A stretch of DNA of 6,463 nt from a bacterium HR23. GTDB lineage: Bacteria; Chloroflexota; Dehalococcoidia; Lucifugimonadales; HRBIN23. Positions within the stretch are counted from its first letter, which is position 1, and each line of letters starts with the position of its first letter. Where the stretch lies: NCBI GenBank assembly GCA_002923335.1, contig BEHZ01000097.1, forward strand, positions 1 to 6,463. The letters run 5' to 3'. Below are positions 6,101 through 6,463 of the stretch, in pieces. Both the position numbers and the translations under genes were made by a program. The notes below the pieces were generated by a model. That model saw only the letters and a program-made list of their open reading frames with translations. It had not been told where the DNA came from and ran no database searches.

Positions 6101-6463
6101 CTATGCCGCCTCCCGCTGGGCCTCCCAGGCCGAGGAGAGGGCGAGGACCGCCCGCCCCAGGGCGGTCTGGGCACGGAGGGTCGCCTCCCGCAGACCCCAC
6201 AAGCGCGGCCACCACCAGGGGCGAGCCATTGCCCACTTCAAGGCGGTTCGCTCCCACGCCCCCCCTTCATAGCGGGCCAGGAAGGGGGGGAGGGCTTGGT
6301 GGAGGGTATCCACCACTACCCGCATCACCGCGAAGGGGATACCGGCGCTTCGGGCGACGAGGCCCACCCAGTAACTCTCCATGTCGGCGATGGCCGAGTG
6401 GGTGGTCTGACCCAGCAAGCGCTTTTCCTCCGGCGACGCCAGCACCCGCCCCACCGTTACCAT
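6101..6463 (-). CDS. hpnG: HpnG-type hopanoid-associated nucleoside phosphorylase, C-terminal part
   Basis: This is the C-terminal 120 residues of a purine-nucleoside-phosphorylase/MTA-SAH nucleosidase fold protein; the gene continues past the right edge. The Met at the edge is probably internal, because the visible part begins just before the usual VDRVL/TPEEK segment of the family and about 100 N-terminal residues are missing. The ADMES motif (residues 26-30; Glu29 is the expected ribose-hydroxyl ligand) is followed by GIPFAVMRVVVD (41-52), whose Asp52 aligns with the purine-N7 catalytic Asp of MTA/SAH nucleosidases. The tail, with ALPP at 57-60, RP at 81-82 and an Arg/Ala-rich helix, resembles HpnG rather than generic nucleosidases. 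Known HpnG acts after HpnH and removes adenine from adenosylhopane to give ribosylhopane or its phosphate. Unusual points are Tyr31-Trp32 after MES, where small residues are common, and a Trp cluster at 84-86. It ends in TAG 12 bases before hpnA. A generic nucleosidase is the alternative, but the cluster supports HpnG. Confidence 0.75.
   Translation of the reverse strand: MVTVGRVLASPEEKRLLGQTTHSAIADMESYWVGLVARSAGIPFAVMRVVVDTLHQALPPFLARYEGGAWERTALKWAMARPWWWPRLWGLREATLRAQTALGRAVLALSSAWEAQREAA

Noticed and set aside
6146..6167. Perfect 8-bp inverted repeat GACCGCCC / GGGCGGTC with a 6-base loop
   Set aside because: It lies inside the hpnG coding sequence with no T-tract; in GC-rich coding DNA such stems are expected by chance.

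Overview
The window is a GC-rich bacterial segment in which every supported gene reads on the minus strand. It is most of a hopanoid (bacterial triterpenoid) biosynthesis cluster. In transcription order, from high to low coordinate, it holds: the C-terminal half of an HpnG-type nucleoside phosphorylase, the HpnA-type sugar epimerase/dehydratase, squalene-hopene cyclase (HpnF/Shc), a UPF0047/YjbQ-family protein, the squalene-synthesis enzyme HpnC, a nitrilase, and the N-terminal third of a second squalene/phytoene-synthase-fold enzyme of HpnD type that runs off the left edge. The left-edge gene has a GTG start and was found by translating positions 418 to 1 by hand.

The first five genes (6463 to 1545) are packed with junctions from a 4-base overlap to a 21-base gap, so they look like one transcription unit. 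A 98-base gap (1447-1544) separates hpnC from the nitrilase. It holds a perfect 8-bp hairpin over the hpnC stop codon and a weak extended -10-like element, so nitrilase-hpnD may be partly an independent unit. The nitrilase-hpnD junction is only 8 bases. There is no other gene-free stretch over 100 bases.

By established knowledge of the Hpn families, HpnD makes presqualene diphosphate from two farnesyl diphosphates, HpnC makes hydroxysqualene from it, and HpnE (expected beyond the left edge, not seen) reduces that to squalene. Shc cyclises squalene to hopene/hopanol, HpnH (not seen) adds adenosyl, and HpnG removes adenine. HpnA is a cluster-associated oxidoreductase-fold protein of unsettled role. 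The nitrilase and the UPF0047 protein are the unexpected members. A role for either in hopanoid metabolism is inference from position only.

The organism cannot be named from this sequence. High GC, GTG starts, strong purine-rich Shine-Dalgarno sites and a bacterial HpnCD/Shc set fit many GC-rich, possibly uncultivated bacteria (Chloroflexota or similar would be a guess). No tRNA, rRNA, CRISPR array, insertion sequence or phage gene was seen.
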